From positions 1 to 40,414 of the forward strand of contig JAFZDX010000005.1 of assembly GCA_017560985.1 (NCBI GenBank): DNA of 40,414 nucleotides, given 5' to 3'. Under the pieces are notes generated by a model that had not been told where the DNA came from, ran no database searches, and was given only the letters and a program-made list of their open reading frames with translations. The DNA is from Oscillospiraceae bacterium. Lineage in GTDB: Bacteria > Bacillota > Clostridia > Oscillospirales > Ruminococcaceae. The position numbers were made by a program, and so were the translations under genes. Of this stretch, positions 40,407-40,414 are shown piece by piece. Within the stretch, counting starts at the first letter, position 1, and each line of letters begins with the position of its first letter.

Positions 40407-40414
40407 ATATTTAC

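Overview
The window looks like chromosome from a strictly anaerobic, low-to-mid G+C Clostridia species, most likely a gut Oscillospirales-type bacterium. This is inferred from gene content (class III NrdD, clostridial-type ferredoxin, HemZ, the darA-holB-ricT and recJ-rel-dtd clusters, a CdaA/CdaR pair), strong AGGAGG ribosome binding sites and the absence of aerobic functions. No tRNA, rRNA, CRISPR array, transposase or phage gene was seen.

Layout. 1-216 (-): 5' end of a MalY/PatB-type PLP enzyme. 509-4337: M20 peptidase (-), GNAT and MBL hydrolase (+), and a CofE/F420-ligase-like protein (-). 4688-8617 (+): ptsI, then the conserved darA-holB-ricT cluster. 8764-8934: a tiny 2[4Fe-4S] ferredoxin. 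9055-11036 (+): cyclase/arylformamidase-like enzyme, CadD-type transporter, HAD phosphatase. 11102-11632 (-): nitroreductase. 11786-15231 (+): fused ispDF, then cdaA-cdaR. 15251-24253 (+): COG2509 flavoprotein, recJ, rel, dtd, MBL hydrolase, hemZ and a coiled-coil/zinc-ribbon protein. 24254-25462: repeat-rich ground around a YcxB-like gene. 25463-27977 (-): nrdD plus a 57-residue ORF. 28343-31527 (+): flippase and a beta-CASP nuclease. 31766-35387 (-): TPP riboswitch-thiW-thiM-thiE-thiD-tenA, a complete thiamine salvage operon. 35470-40406 (-): membrane HTH regulator, SseB-like membrane protein, two related single-pass membrane proteins, and a barstar/barnase pair.

How parts work together. 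Cyclic di-AMP is made by CdaA, modulated by CdaR and sensed by DarA, all within 9 kb. The thi operon imports thiazole (ThiW), phosphorylates it (ThiM), phosphorylates HMP (ThiD), joins the two (ThiE) and recovers HMP precursors (TenA), under TPP control. Rel controls (p)ppGpp.

Most notable observation: NrdD stops after its zinc ribbon, before the glycyl radical segment that normally ends the chain. That segment (RRITGYLVG ... RVKH) is encoded by a separate, well-spaced 57-residue ORF 19 nt downstream, so the anaerobic ribonucleotide reductase appears to be a split glycyl radical enzyme. Its promoter is consensus (TTGACA-18-TATAAT) and carries two NrdR-box-like sites. Other points of interest are an internal ribosome binding site inside ispDF, a UNCG-tetraloop hairpin between the ricT Shine-Dalgarno and start, a CofE-like protein with no F420 genes nearby, a lipoprotein barnase, and several families of palindromic intergenic repeats.
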